Below are positions 35,042 to 44,294 of a DNA stretch of 64,000 bases, piece after piece. The notes under the pieces were generated by a model. The model was not told the origin of the DNA, searched no databases, and saw only the letters and a program-made list of their open reading frames with translations. A program made the translations under genes and the position numbers. The stretch is from Thalassospira indica (GTDB taxonomy: Bacteria; Pseudomonadota; Alphaproteobacteria; Rhodospirillales; Thalassospiraceae): the NCBI RefSeq assembly GCF_003403095.1, contig NZ_CP031555.1:1964001-2028000 (forward strand), in the 5' to 3' direction. Each line of letters opens with the position of its first letter. Positions within the stretch are counted from its first letter, which is position 1.

Positions 35042-35577
35042 AGATTTCTACAATTGTAGAGTACGACTGCGCGTTCCTTTGCATCGGCTTCAGACGCCCC
35101 AAAGTATGAGAATGTTGCGCTACAGCTAATCTCATTAAAAAATTCTTCTGTTATTGTTTGACCGGATGTAATTGTTTCAAATCTTGCGCCCAATCCAACG
35201 CTAGCATACTGTCCTCGGCTGGAGAAACCTGTACTATATACGCCGAGGAAAATGCCTGGGAGAATTTCCTTAGTCTCTCCAGGTGGTAAAATTACTTCTC
35301 CGCTTAGCTTTCTTCTAAATTCCAGAGATTCTTGGGTCTTTTTTTTATCTGCAATCAATTCGGCAATCGTTTGGCTGAGATTTTGATTCTCTGTCTGCAG
35401 AGAGTTTATCTCACCCATTGCCTTTGCTTGATTTAGTAAGGCTTCTTTGTAAAGGCCTTCCGCAGTTTCGAGTTCTTTCTGGGTAACGTAGTTTCCGGCA
35501 CCAAAACCGATACCAACTGCTGTAAACATAGCCCCGGCAAGCCAAAGCAAAGATTTAAACTGCTCAATTGCTTTCAT
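35032..35577 (-). CDS. Membrane-anchored coiled-coil hypothetical protein
   Basis: A 181-residue protein. One N-terminal transmembrane helix (LLWLAGAMFTAVGIGFGAGN, about residues 10-29) is followed by a coiled coil (about 35-90) and a beta-rich C-terminal domain with two cysteines. Not recognised. It is clearly AT-richer than flanking genes, consistent with recent transfer. TAGGTAG lies before the ATG. Confidence 0.6.
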   Translation of the reverse strand: MKAIEQFKSLLWLAGAMFTAVGIGFGAGNYVTQKELETAEGLYKEALLNQAKAMGEINSLQTENQNLSQTIAELIADKKKTQESLEFRRKLSGEVILPPGETKEILPGIFLGVYSTGFSSRGQYASVGLGARFETITSGQTITEEFFNEISCSATFSYFGASEADAKERAVVLYNCRNLKK

Positions 35578-35797
35578 TTATCTACCTAAGAATGTGTTTT
35601 GAAGTATCTTTCCTATTTCAATCCATGTTCTTTTTATGTTTCTGCACTGTCAATCAAAGACTCATTAATTGAGATGGTGCTATGGTGGCAGAGATCATCG
35701 TAACTTCAGCTGAAAACGGTTTGGTTACCTAATATTAACGGGCTTTGGGCCACTGTAGCGGAGGAAAAGAAACTTCGATCCTTCGGGGGATGGCCTG

Positions 35798-36739
35798 TTG
35801 AGAAAAATTCTTGTGGTGGCGGCACCTTTGGCGCTTGGCGCGTGCGGGGGGCCGATTGAGTTGACGGTGGCAAAGCTTGCCGGTGATTTGATCAGCTATG
35901 TGTCGACCGGCAAAAGCACAACCGACCATGCGGTTTCTTTCGTTGCCGAGCGCGATTGTGCGCTGCATCGCCCGCTTCTGGAACAGACCATCTGCAAGGA
36001 CGACGAAACCATCCTGGCCGAAGAGGCCGCAGCCCTTGCCGTAATGGGCGAGCCTGAGATTAAACAGGAACTGCGCGTTGCCCGCCCGGAAATCTATGCG
36101 GTGAATGCCCCGGCAGAGGATTGGTCACGCCCGAGTGCGACGGCGCTTAAATCCAACGCGATTGTCACCACCAACCTGCCGCCACTGACCCCGAAAAAGA
36201 CGACTGATGATGCGGTTGATGCGGTTGAGGTTGCCTCTGCACGTGATCAGATCGAAGTCGAAGACGTTGCCGTTGATCGCAGTGACCTTGGCCCGATCGA
36301 CCCGCAGGTCGAGGCGGATGCCGCCGTTGCGGGCTATGTCAGTGACGAACCGGTAACCGAAATTGCCACGCCGAAGGAAACCGTCACCGCTGCATTGGTC
36401 GATCCGGCTGTTATGGGTGACGGGGATGATGTGATGGTCAAACCGGTGGATGCAGCACTTGACGGGGACGCGCTTGCAGGCGATGACCTTGCCGCGCCGC
36501 TGCCCGGTGATTATGTGGTATTGGCAAGCTTTGCAGATGAAGCGCGTGCCAACAGGGCGCTGGGCCTTTATAAGGAATACCAGCCGCGCCTTTTGAATGC
36601 CGAAGTGAAGGGCAAGCCGTATCTTCGTGTTGCGGTCGGGCCGCTTTCGGCAGAACACGCACATGATTTGCGCCTTCTTGCTGCCAAAAAGGGGGTTAAA
36701 GATCCTTGGATTGTCGGAGTTGGCGCCACCGGAGAGTGA
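35798..36739 (+). CDS. SPOR-domain lipoprotein
   Basis: A 313-residue protein with a lipobox (LGAC) directly after a short signal, so it is a membrane-anchored lipoprotein. The middle is acidic and low in complexity (about residues 130-240). The last 80 residues (DYVVLASFADEARANRALGL) form a SPOR domain that binds septal peptidoglycan. TTG start with GGGGGA upstream. Its stop overlaps the start of the EipB gene (TGATG), so the two are coupled. Envelope or division role is inferred. Confidence 0.7.
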   Translation: MRKILVVAAPLALGACGGPIELTVAKLAGDLISYVSTGKSTTDHAVSFVAERDCALHRPLLEQTICKDDETILAEEAAALAVMGEPEIKQELRVARPEIYAVNAPAEDWSRPSATALKSNAIVTTNLPPLTPKKTTDDAVDAVEVASARDQIEVEDVAVDRSDLGPIDPQVEADAAVAGYVSDEPVTEIATPKETVTAALVDPAVMGDGDDVMVKPVDAALDGDALAGDDLAAPLPGDYVVLASFADEARANRALGLYKEYQPRLLNAEVKGKPYLRVAVGPLSAEHAHDLRLLAAKKGVKDPWIVGVGATGE

Positions 36740-37593
36740 TGTTGTCTGGATTTTTTTCAGAGATTAAGCAACGTCAGCGTTCCCTTAAAGGAACGCTGAT
36801 CTTTTGTTTGGGTCTTGGTGGCTGTGCCGCGCAGGCTGGTAATGTGACGGGCATCGAAGATGCCATCGTGCCGCATGTGGCGGAATATCACTTCAAGCTG
36901 AGCCATGCCGAACAGGGCAGCTCGATTGTTGATGCGTCCGGTGTGCTTGGCTATCGCTTTGAGAAGATGTGCGATGGCTGGGTCACGGAGATGCAGCAGA
37001 TCATGATCCTTCAGGGCAGCGAAGGCACGCCGATCAATTCGGCCTATTCCATGACCCAGTGGGAAGATTTCGACGGGACGGAATATCGTTTCCGCATGCG
37101 TGATTATCTTGATGGCACCAAGGTTGACGAGATCGTCGGCAAGGCGGTCCGCAAGGATGACATGGTCAAGGTCAGTTACGAAATCCCGGTCGAGGTCGAG
37201 GAAGAGCTTCCGGCCGATGCCATGTTCCCGACCCAGCATTCGCTGGTGTTGCTGAAACGTGCGAAAGACGGCGTGCGGTTTGCCAATGATCTGGTGTTTG
37301 ATGGCAGCGGCGATACCCCGACCAACCGGGTGGCAGTGGTGATTTCAGGCAGCAAGGATGCCGATAACACCGCCAACGATCCCGATGCGATTGCGCGCGG
37401 TGCGTTTCATCGCATGAACCTGGCATTTTATCCGATCGGGGCTGCGGAAAATGGCCCGTCAACCGAGATGGCGGTTGATTTTGGCGATAACGGTGTCGCG
37501 CATGGTATGCGTTTTGACTATGGCGAGTTTGAAGTGCTGGGCACGCTTGACAAGGTCACCAAGCTGCCGCTGCCGGAATGCGGATCGCAGTAA
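36739..37593 (+). CDS. eipB: EipB-like cell envelope integrity protein (DUF1849)
   Basis: A 284-residue exported protein. It has an N-terminal hydrophobic signal (about residues 17-33), a beta-rich body, and the two cysteines that form the disulfide in Brucella EipB: C78 in FEKMCDGW and C281 four residues from the end. EipB is a periplasmic spiral-barrel protein needed for envelope integrity in Alphaproteobacteria. Start codon overlaps the SPOR lipoprotein stop, and a terminator follows. Confidence 0.85.
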   Translation: MLSGFFSEIKQRQRSLKGTLIFCLGLGGCAAQAGNVTGIEDAIVPHVAEYHFKLSHAEQGSSIVDASGVLGYRFEKMCDGWVTEMQQIMILQGSEGTPINSAYSMTQWEDFDGTEYRFRMRDYLDGTKVDEIVGKAVRKDDMVKVSYEIPVEVEEELPADAMFPTQHSLVLLKRAKDGVRFANDLVFDGSGDTPTNRVAVVISGSKDADNTANDPDAIARGAFHRMNLAFYPIGAAENGPSTEMAVDFGDNGVAHGMRFDYGEFEVLGTLDKVTKLPLPECGSQ

Positions 37594-37616
37594 GATAGAT
37601 TTTAAAATCCAGACGT

Positions 37617-37649
37617 AAAAAAGCCTGCCCAAAAAAGGCAGGCTTTTTT
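37617..37649. terminator. Terminator after eipB, possibly bidirectional
   Basis: AAAAAAGCCTGCC (37617-37629) and GGCAGGCTTTTTT (37637-37649) with a seven-base loop. It lies between convergent eipB and arsR-type genes. Confidence 0.9.
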
Positions 37650-37670
37650 AGTGGGGAGTGCCCGGGTGTT

Positions 37671-37988
37671 TTACGCAGCAGCAGAATTGCGTGAGGCGTT
37701 GCAATAAAGCCCGTAGAGGGTCTCGATCACGCGCAGAGCATCGTTACCATTCAGCGAATAGTAGATGGTCTGTGCTTCGCGACGAGTCTGGACGAGCTTG
37801 TCACGACGCAGGCGTGCAAGATGCTGCGAAAGAGCGGACTGGCTTAGCCCGACAATACGTTCGAGTTCGCCAACCGACTTTTCGCCTTCGTTGAGTTGGC
37901 AAAGGATAAGCAGTCTGCTCTGATTGCTCATGGCCTTTAACAGGGTGCTCGCCTGTTCGGCCTTTTCTTCTAGGTTGTTAAGTTCCAT
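37671..37988 (-). CDS. ArsR family persulfide sensor, SqrR/BigR-like
   Basis: A 105-residue winged-helix repressor. Two cysteines, C30 (LLILC) and C96 (GLYC), are 66 residues apart, exactly the spacing of the reactive pair C41 and C107 of SqrR, which form a polysulfide bridge on exposure to sulfide. The recognition helix region is SQSALSQHLARLRRDKLV. AAGGA lies six bases before the ATG. No sulfide-oxidation gene is adjacent, so its targets must be elsewhere or in the upstream region. Confidence 0.8.
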   Translation of the reverse strand: MELNNLEEKAEQASTLLKAMSNQSRLLILCQLNEGEKSVGELERIVGLSQSALSQHLARLRRDKLVQTRREAQTIYYSLNGNDALRVIETLYGLYCNASRNSAAA

Positions 37989-38676
37989 TTGGCTTCCTTA
38001 TGAGCCTGACCGCAAGCGGCCATTGTCCCAATGAAAATTCGACAAATCACCAGACGGAGCCATCGGGTGGCTTCTGATCCGACTGGCGCGAAGTCACTGC
38101 GGTAATAATACCTAAAGGATAGTGACTTCTGCCACCAACAAATTACAGGAATTCATCGGTAAACTTATTCTCAAGTATATTACAAATCTGTCAAGAGAGT
38201 GTTTACTCGTATCTGTCCTGCTGCTGATGGTGTTTGTGCCGGAATCCGGCCTGTCGAACTTCCTTCCATGCACCAGATTTTTCTCTGGCGATCGCGAATT
38301 TGATCCCTTGGACGGTGTGCGGGCGAATGAAACCTTTGCACCGATTCCGACAGGACCTGTTTTTATTTGATTATGTTCCCGTTTGCTCGGTTTGAAACAT
38401 AATCGATACCAGCATATACAAACCCGAGAAAACGGCAAAACTGTGAAAGTATTAGTAGCAGACGTGACACGCGCCAGATGATGCGAAGATCGAAGGCCAA
38501 AGAGCTTGCCTTATCGTTCGGTGATGTGCTGATTTAGAACAAAGAGAAGCATCCCGTTTTGCGCTAGAACAAGCAAAGCAGGATAAAAATACGGACGCGG
38601 TCAACGCGATCCTGTGACCCGGGCCTGGTCCCGGCGCCACACCATAGCGGACCATTCAGGAAGGCGACCCAGAAAA
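37989..38676. other. Long region without a convincing gene between the SqrR-like and HDAC-like genes
   Basis: About 690 bases. It contains an inverted repeat GAAGTCACT (38090-38098) and AGTGACTTC (38121-38129) with a 22-base spacer, and a GTG-started 82-codon frame (38122-38370) with one hydrophobic segment whose ribosome site is poorly spaced. I cannot support it as a gene. The sequence is AT-richer than its surroundings and may be the remains of lost genes. Confidence 0.5.
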
Positions 38677-39609
38677 ATGGCGACTTTGTTCGTGACCCAT
38701 CACGATTGTATTGAACATGATACCGGCCCGGGACACCCGGAATGTGCCGATCGTCTGCGCGTGATCCAGCGCGTTTTCGAGGCCGAGGAATTCATGTTTC
38801 TTCACCGCGAAGAGGCGCCGCTGGGCGATATCGACCTGATCAAGAAAGTGCATGACCCGGCCTATGTCGACAAGGTGATGGCAAGCATCCCCGACCACGG
38901 CATCGAGCCGCTTGATGGCGATACCTATGTGTCGCCGGGGTCGGGCAGGGCGGCATTGCGATCGGTCGGCGGGGCCTGTGTCGCGGTTGATGCGGTGATG
39001 GAGGGGCATGAAAAGAATGCCTTTGTCGCCACCCGGCCGCCGGGACATCACGCCGAATATGATCGGGCGATGGGGTTTTGCCTGTTTAACAATGCGGCCA
39101 TTGCGGCCCACCATGCGCGCAACAAATTCGGCATCAAGCGGGTGGCGGTGATGGATTTCGATGTTCATCACGGCAATGGCACGCAGGACCTGTTTTATAA
39201 CGACGCGGATCTGTTTTATTGCTCCACCCACCAATGGCCGCTTTATCCCGGCACCGGGGCCGAAAGCGAACGCGGATGTGCGAACAATATTCTGAATGTC
39301 GGTATGGTTGCCGGGTCGGGCACTGCCGAAGTACAGGAAGCGTTCAATTCGACAGTGTTGCCCGGTATTGCCGCGTTCAAGCCGGAACTTCTGATCATTT
39401 CGGCGGGCTTTGACGGGCACAAGAATGATCCGCTGGCGGGGCTTTGCTATGTGGCGGATGATTTTGTCTGGATGACCAAGCAGTTGATGGATCTTGCCGA
39501 CGAGCAGTGTGGTGGACGTGTGGTATCCTTGCTTGAAGGCGGCTATGATTTGCCGTCGCTTGCAACCAGTGCCGTGCAACATGTCCGGACACTGATGGGT
39601 GCCCATTAA
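38677..39609 (+). CDS. Histone deacetylase-like amidohydrolase
   Basis: A 310-residue zinc hydrolase of the class II deacetylase/acetylpolyamine amidohydrolase superfamily. The motifs RPPGHHAE (active-site histidines), DFDVHHGNGTQ (zinc ligands) and the C-terminal LEGGYDL are intact. Bacterial members remove acetyl groups from polyamines, acetoin-related or other small amides, or proteins; the substrate is unknown. Monocistronic. Confidence 0.9.
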   Translation: MATLFVTHHDCIEHDTGPGHPECADRLRVIQRVFEAEEFMFLHREEAPLGDIDLIKKVHDPAYVDKVMASIPDHGIEPLDGDTYVSPGSGRAALRSVGGACVAVDAVMEGHEKNAFVATRPPGHHAEYDRAMGFCLFNNAAIAAHHARNKFGIKRVAVMDFDVHHGNGTQDLFYNDADLFYCSTHQWPLYPGTGAESERGCANNILNVGMVAGSGTAEVQEAFNSTVLPGIAAFKPELLIISAGFDGHKNDPLAGLCYVADDFVWMTKQLMDLADEQCGGRVVSLLEGGYDLPSLATSAVQHVRTLMGAH

Positions 39610-39748
39610 GGGCAGTCCAAGATCACCGAAATATCACCGGGGTGTTGCCCGACAAAAGCGTTTCAGTCAGACGAAATTGCGTTCTGTTCGGTTGCCCTGA
39701 TCGCGACTTGCGCGTAAACTCCGCGCCGATCTAAGAAATGGAGTTTAC

Positions 39749-40012
39749 ATGTCCGAGGCTACTGCATCTCCCGCACTTCCTGAAGATATCGCGAAACTGA
39801 GTTTCGAAGAGGCGCTTGGGCAGCTTGAAACCCTTGTACGTCAGCTTGAACAGGGGCAGGTCGGGCTTGATGACGCCATTGCGTCCTATGAACGCGGTGC
39901 GGCGCTGAAACGCCATTGCGCGGACAAACTGCGCGCGGCTGAAGAGCGCATCGAAAAAATCACCCTGAATGCGGATGGCCGCCCGTCGGCAACCCCAACT
40001 GAAATTGAATAG
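39749..40012 (+). CDS. xseB: Exodeoxyribonuclease VII small subunit
   Basis: An 87-residue helical protein. The segment LSFEEALGQLETLVRQLEQG followed by LDDAIASYERGAALKRHC is diagnostic of XseB. It binds the large subunit XseA to form a nuclease that degrades single-stranded DNA. It lies 31 bases before ispA, an order common in proteobacteria. Confidence 0.95.
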   Translation: MSEATASPALPEDIAKLSFEEALGQLETLVRQLEQGQVGLDDAIASYERGAALKRHCADKLRAAEERIEKITLNADGRPSATPTEIE

Positions 40013-40043
40013 GGCGATTGCCCCTTAACTTTCGGAGACCGTC

Positions 40044-40937
40044 GTGAGTTACGACATGATTGCCGAACTGAGTGCGGCGTCTGCTGATCTGGGCGAGACG
40101 CTTGACGGGATCCTGCCCCGCGCCAATGGCCAGATCGAACAGCGCCTGTATCAGGCGATGCGCTATTCGACGCTGGGCGATGGCAAACGCTTGCGCCCGT
40201 TTCTGGTGCTAAGCTCTGCCGGCTTGTTCAAGGTTTCACGTCGCTCCGCCCTTCGGGTTGCTGCGGCGGTCGAGATGGTACACAGCTATTCGCTGATCCA
40301 TGATGATCTGCCGGCGATGGATGATGACGATCTGCGTCGCGGCAAGCCCAGCTGCCACAAGCAGTTTGACGAGGCGACGGCGATTTTGGCCGGTGATGCG
40401 TTGCTGACCCAGGCGTTTGAAGTGCTGGCCGACGAAGACACCCATCCTGATCCGCGTGTTTGCACCGATCTTGTCCGCGCCCTTGCCCGTGCGGCGGGGC
40501 CATATGGCATGGTCGGGGGGCAGATGATCGATCTGGCCGGCGAAGGGCAGAGTTTTGATCAGGCACAGGTGACACACCTGCATTTGCTGAAAACCGGGCG
40601 GATGTTTGCCTTTGCCTGCGAAGCCGGTGCGATCCTTGGCAAGGCGCCGAAAAGCATTCGTTTGGCGCTTCGATCCTATGCCCATGACATGGGGCTGGCG
40701 TTTCAGATCAAGGACGACATCCTGGATGTCGAAGCCAGCAGTGAAGAGCTTGGCAAGACGGCTGGCAAGGACGCCGATCAGGAAAAATCAACCTTCGTCA
40801 AATTGCTTGGCCTTGATCAAGCCCGCGAACAGGCCAGAATGCTGTGTGATCAGGCGATCAATCACCTGAACTGCTTTGACGACGAGGCCGAACCACTGCG
40901 TGCGGTGGCGCGTTTTGTGGTGGAGCGTGGTCGTTAA
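40044..40937 (+). CDS. ispA: Polyprenyl synthetase (farnesyl diphosphate synthase)
   Basis: A 297-residue prenyltransferase. The two Asp-rich motifs that bind magnesium and diphosphate are DDLPAMDDDD and KDDILD. It condenses IPP with DMAPP and GPP to farnesyl diphosphate. GTG start with GGAGA upstream. It is placed between xseB and dxs, linking the start and an early branch of isoprenoid synthesis. Confidence 0.93.
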   Translation: MSYDMIAELSAASADLGETLDGILPRANGQIEQRLYQAMRYSTLGDGKRLRPFLVLSSAGLFKVSRRSALRVAAAVEMVHSYSLIHDDLPAMDDDDLRRGKPSCHKQFDEATAILAGDALLTQAFEVLADEDTHPDPRVCTDLVRALARAAGPYGMVGGQMIDLAGEGQSFDQAQVTHLHLLKTGRMFAFACEAGAILGKAPKSIRLALRSYAHDMGLAFQIKDDILDVEASSEELGKTAGKDADQEKSTFVKLLGLDQAREQARMLCDQAINHLNCFDDEAEPLRAVARFVVERGR

Positions 40938-40962
40938 GCGGCTGCGGTCATAGATCATCGCC

Positions 40963-41931
40963 ATGACCGATCATTCCCCATATAGAGCCGGTTTTCGCGA
41001 TCGGCTGTTTGACAAGGACCCGTTTACGCTGGCGATCTGGTATCCGGCGACGGCGCCGGAAAGTTCGGTGCGGCATATGGGGGTGGCATCGCGTGCGGCA
41101 CGCAATGCCGGTTTTGCCGGTGATGGCCCGTTTCCCATCGTTTTGTTTTCGCATGGATCGGAAGGGCATCGGTTCAATCAGTTCTGGTTGGCGGAATATC
41201 TTGCAAGGCGGGGCTATATCGTGGCTGCCCCGCAGCATCATGGCGATAATTACCTTGATGCGTCTGAGGCGCGGCAATTGGCGATTATCGAGCGCCGCCC
41301 GCAGGAAATGCGTCTGGCCCTTGATTTGTTGTTGGCCCATGACGAGATCGGGCCGCAGATTGACCAAGATAAAATCTTTGCCCTTGGGCATTCGGCCGGT
41401 GGGGCGACGGTGCTTAAGCTGGCCGGGTGGGATTTTGATGCCCGGGCCTGGCAGGATTATTGTGAAATCAATGCCGAGAATGATCGGGTGATTTGCCAGC
41501 ACGCGCCAAGCGATGATCACATTGATCGGCTGCATAACGTGTATGGCGGGCCGGTGATATCCGAACGCGATGACCGGATTGCTGCCATCATCGCGATTAC
41601 GCCTGCCTTCGGGGTTGCGGCAACAGATGAAGGCCTTGGCGATATCGATATCCCGATGCTGTTTATCGAGGCCGATACGGATGAAATTCTGCATGACCAT
41701 GTTAACGCCGCGCACTTCCGCAAGCTGTTGCGCGGGCGGGCAAAGTTTGTGAAGGTCAAGGGGGCCGGGCATTATTCATTCTTGCCGAAATGCACCCCAT
41801 ATATTGCAGAGAATTTTGGCTATTTATGCCGCGATTTTGGTCAGGATCGCGACACCATTCACCGCACTGTCGAGCAAGTGATCCACCGTTTCCTCGATAA
41901 GGTAAAAACCGGTGAAATTCAGGGTCGCTAA
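40963..41931 (+). CDS. Alpha/beta hydrolase (dienelactone hydrolase-like)
   Basis: A 322-residue hydrolase. The oxyanion region (PIVLFSHGSEGHR), the nucleophile elbow GHSAGG, an acid residue after a late strand (MLFIEADTDE) and the histidine GAGHYSF form a complete catalytic triad set. Substrate unknown. It sits 25 bases after ispA and before dxs, breaking the usual direct xseB-ispA-dxs order, so it is probably an insertion into this operon. Confidence 0.85.
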   Translation: MTDHSPYRAGFRDRLFDKDPFTLAIWYPATAPESSVRHMGVASRAARNAGFAGDGPFPIVLFSHGSEGHRFNQFWLAEYLARRGYIVAAPQHHGDNYLDASEARQLAIIERRPQEMRLALDLLLAHDEIGPQIDQDKIFALGHSAGGATVLKLAGWDFDARAWQDYCEINAENDRVICQHAPSDDHIDRLHNVYGGPVISERDDRIAAIIAITPAFGVAATDEGLGDIDIPMLFIEADTDEILHDHVNAAHFRKLLRGRAKFVKVKGAGHYSFLPKCTPYIAENFGYLCRDFGQDRDTIHRTVEQVIHRFLDKVKTGEIQGR

Positions 41932-41995
41932 TTCGGTCGAACCTCGCTATTTTACGCAGCTTGCAACATGGCGCCATAACAGTCACCCTGTTGCA

Positions 41996-42258
41996 GGGGC
42001 AGGACTCATTAATTTGATTTGAATGGCAGACGTTATATTTGTGAAATCCAAGGAAAGGCCCGCCGGGCGGGCTGGTATCCCGGCCAAGGGGTTTGACGCA
42101 GGAGTTTGCAAATATAACGTCTGTCCTTCGGATTAACCTGATTTGCACGGACTACTTTGTCGCAAAGCCTTGAAAGATGAATATCTTCCGTCGGCTTTGC
42201 TCCGCGTATCCGCACAAATCAGGTGAACCATTCAAACCAAATTAATGGGTCCTGACCC
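41996..42258. mobile_element. MITE-like 263-bp element with three-way-junction architecture (element 1)
   Basis: Terminal inverted repeats of 31 bases (41996-42026 and 42228-42258) match at 28 positions. Inside lie two separate hairpin arms. The left arm has a perfect 15-bp stem (42027-42041 with 42109-42123) capped by a GC-rich hairpin. The right arm has stacked perfect stems: 10 bp (42136-42145 with 42215-42224), 8 bp (42162-42169 with 42193-42200) and 5 bp (42174-42178 with 42183-42187). No coding frame is credible. Termini resemble those I recall from IS5-like elements, unverified. No clear target duplication. Confidence 0.65.
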
Positions 42259-42296
42259 TAACCAACGCCATATAAAAAATTGAAATCGAGATCGGA

Positions 42297-44216
42297 ATGA
42301 GCACGACCTCCAAGACCCCGCTGCTGGATACCATCAACACCCCCGAAGAGCTGCGCAAGTTGCAGCCTGCCCAGATGAAGCAGGTCGCAGACGAGTTGCG
42401 CGCCGAGGTGATTGATGCGGTATCGGTGACCGGCGGGCATCTGGGTGCAGGGCTTGGTGTGGTCGAGCTGACGGTTGCGATCCATTACCTGTTTGATACG
42501 CCCTATGATCGTTTGATCTGGGATGTTGGTCATCAGTGCTATCCGCATAAAATCCTGACCGGGCGGCGTGATCGTATCCGCACCATTCGTCAGGGTGGCG
42601 GTTTGTCCGGTTTCACCAAACGATCCGAATCCGAATATGATCCGTTCGGGGCGGGACATAGCTCCACCTCGATCTCGGCCGGTCTTGGTATGGCGGTCGC
42701 CAACCAGCTTTCCAATGACAAACGCAAGAACGTCATTGCCGTGATCGGTGATGGATCGATGAGTGCGGGCATGGCCTATGAGGCGATGAACAATGCCGCC
42801 GCCACCGATCAGCGCTTGATTGTCATCCTGAATGATAACGACATGTCGATTGCCCCGCCGGTGGGATCAATGTCGGGTTATTTGTCGCGCCTGATTTCAG
42901 GCAAGGGCTATCAGGGGCTGCGCAATGCGGCCAAGGGCCTGACCAAGCATCTGCCGCGCCAGATCGAAGAAGCTGCGCGCAAGCTTGAAGAATATACCCG
43001 TGGCATGGTCACGGGCGGCACCCTGTTTGAGGAAATGGGCTTTTTCTATGTCGGGCCGATTGATGGTCACAATATGGATCATCTGTTGCCGGTTTTGAAA
43101 AACGTGCGCGATGCCGATGTCGATGGCCCGATCCTGATCCATGCCGTCACGCAAAAAGGCAAGGGTTATGGCCCGGCGGAAAATGCCGCCGACAAATACC
43201 ATGGCGTTGCCAAGTTTGACGTCGTCACCGGCAAACAGGCCAAGCCGACCCCGAATGCGCCAAGCTACACCAAGGTGTATGGCGAAACGCTGGTGAAGCT
43301 GGCCGAGAAGGACGAGAAAGTTACCGCGATCACCGCCGCGATGCCGTCTGGCACCGGGGTTAATATCTTTGCCGATCATTTCCCCGATCGTGCCTTTGAC
43401 GTCGGGATTGCCGAACAGCATGCCGTGACCTTTGCCGCCGGGATGGCGTGCGAAGGGTACAAGCCGTTCTGCACGCTGTATTCGACCTTCCTGCAGCGTG
43501 GTTATGATCAGGTCGTGCATGATGTCGCGATCCAGAACCTGCCGGTGCGTTTCGCCATGGACCGCGCCGGACTGGTCGGGGCCGATGGCGCGACCCATGC
43601 GGGCGCCTATGACATTGCCTATCTTGGCTGTTTGCCGAACTTCGTTTTGATGGCGGCCGCCGATGAGGCAGAGCTTGTCCATATGACCACAACCGCCTGG
43701 GCGATTGATGATCGACCAAGCGCGTTCCGTTATCCGCGCGGCGAAGGTGTTGGCGTTGAAATGCCGGCCGAGGGCAAAGTCCTTGAAATCGGCAAGGGTC
43801 GTATCCTGCGCGAGGGGGGCAAGATTGCCATCCTGTCTTATGGCACGCGACTGGCTGAGGCGCTTATTGCCGCCGAAGATCTTGCTGCACGGGGTTTGCC
43901 TGCCACGGTTGCCGATGCGCGCTTTGCCAAGCCGCTTGATCATGAACTGATTGCCGACCTGGCGCGCAACCACGAAGTCCTGATCACCATTGAAGAAGGG
44001 TCGATCAACGGCTTTGGCGCGATGGTTCTGCAACATATGGCAGGGCACGGATTGCTTGATAACGGGCTTAAAATCCGCACCATGGCACTTCCAGATGCGC
44101 TGATTGATCATGACAAACCGGAAATCCAGTACGAGAAGGCCGGGCTTGATGCCAAGGCCATCGTCAAGACCGCCCTTGGCGCGCTTGGCATGAGCGAAAG
44201 CAAGGCGCGCGCCTGA
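42297..44216 (+). CDS. dxs: 1-deoxy-D-xylulose-5-phosphate synthase
   Basis: A 639-residue thiamine-diphosphate enzyme that makes DXP from pyruvate and glyceraldehyde 3-phosphate, the first step of the MEP isoprenoid pathway. The [17 protein letters not shown] segment (ThDP and metal site), the [17 protein letters not shown] pyrimidine-domain motif and the C-terminal transketolase domain are complete. Start at 42297; the ribosome site is weak (CGGA). A structured repeat element lies 38 bases upstream and may affect its expression. Confidence 0.97.
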   Translation: MSTTSKTPLLDTINTPEELRKLQPAQMKQVADELRAEVIDAVSVTGGHLGAGLGVVELTVAIHYLFDTPYDRLIWDVGHQCYPHKILTGRRDRIRTIRQGGGLSGFTKRSESEYDPFGAGHSSTSISAGLGMAVANQLSNDKRKNVIAVIGDGSMSAGMAYEAMNNAAATDQRLIVILNDNDMSIAPPVGSMSGYLSRLISGKGYQGLRNAAKGLTKHLPRQIEEAARKLEEYTRGMVTGGTLFEEMGFFYVGPIDGHNMDHLLPVLKNVRDADVDGPILIHAVTQKGKGYGPAENAADKYHGVAKFDVVTGKQAKPTPNAPSYTKVYGETLVKLAEKDEKVTAITAAMPSGTGVNIFADHFPDRAFDVGIAEQHAVTFAAGMACEGYKPFCTLYSTFLQRGYDQVVHDVAIQNLPVRFAMDRAGLVGADGATHAGAYDIAYLGCLPNFVLMAAADEAELVHMTTTAWAIDDRPSAFRYPRGEGVGVEMPAEGKVLEIGKGRILREGGKIAILSYGTRLAEALIAAEDLAARGLPATVADARFAKPLDHELIADLARNHEVLITIEEGSINGFGAMVLQHMAGHGLLDNGLKIRTMALPDALIDHDKPEIQYEKAGLDAKAIVKTALGALGMSESKARA

Positions 44217-44241
44217 TCAGGTCAAAGATTTCGAAATGAAC

Positions 44242-44278
44242 AAAAGGCCGGTTGTCGGAAATGACAGACCGGCCTTTT
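44242..44278. terminator. Terminator between dxs and an SDR gene
   Basis: AAAAGGCCGGT (44242-44252) and ACCGGCCTTTT (44268-44278) with inner TGTC/GACA pairing. T-runs on both strands fit convergent genes. Confidence 0.9.
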
Positions 44279-44294
44279 TCGTTCTTCGCGTTCG

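Noticed and set aside
38122..38370. 82-codon GTG frame with a hydrophobic segment
   Set aside because: Ribosome site spacing is three bases, composition is irregular and no family is recognised; left as part of an unassigned region.
41756..42148. Minus-strand frame across element 1
   Set aside because: It is produced by the palindromic element and the hydrolase antisense; no domain.
41996..42296. Known riboswitch or thiamine box upstream of dxs
   Set aside because: The structure does not contain the conserved thi-box bases, and perfect terminal repeats fit a mobile element better.
42897..44111. 404-codon minus-strand frame opposite dxs
   Set aside because: Shadow of dxs.
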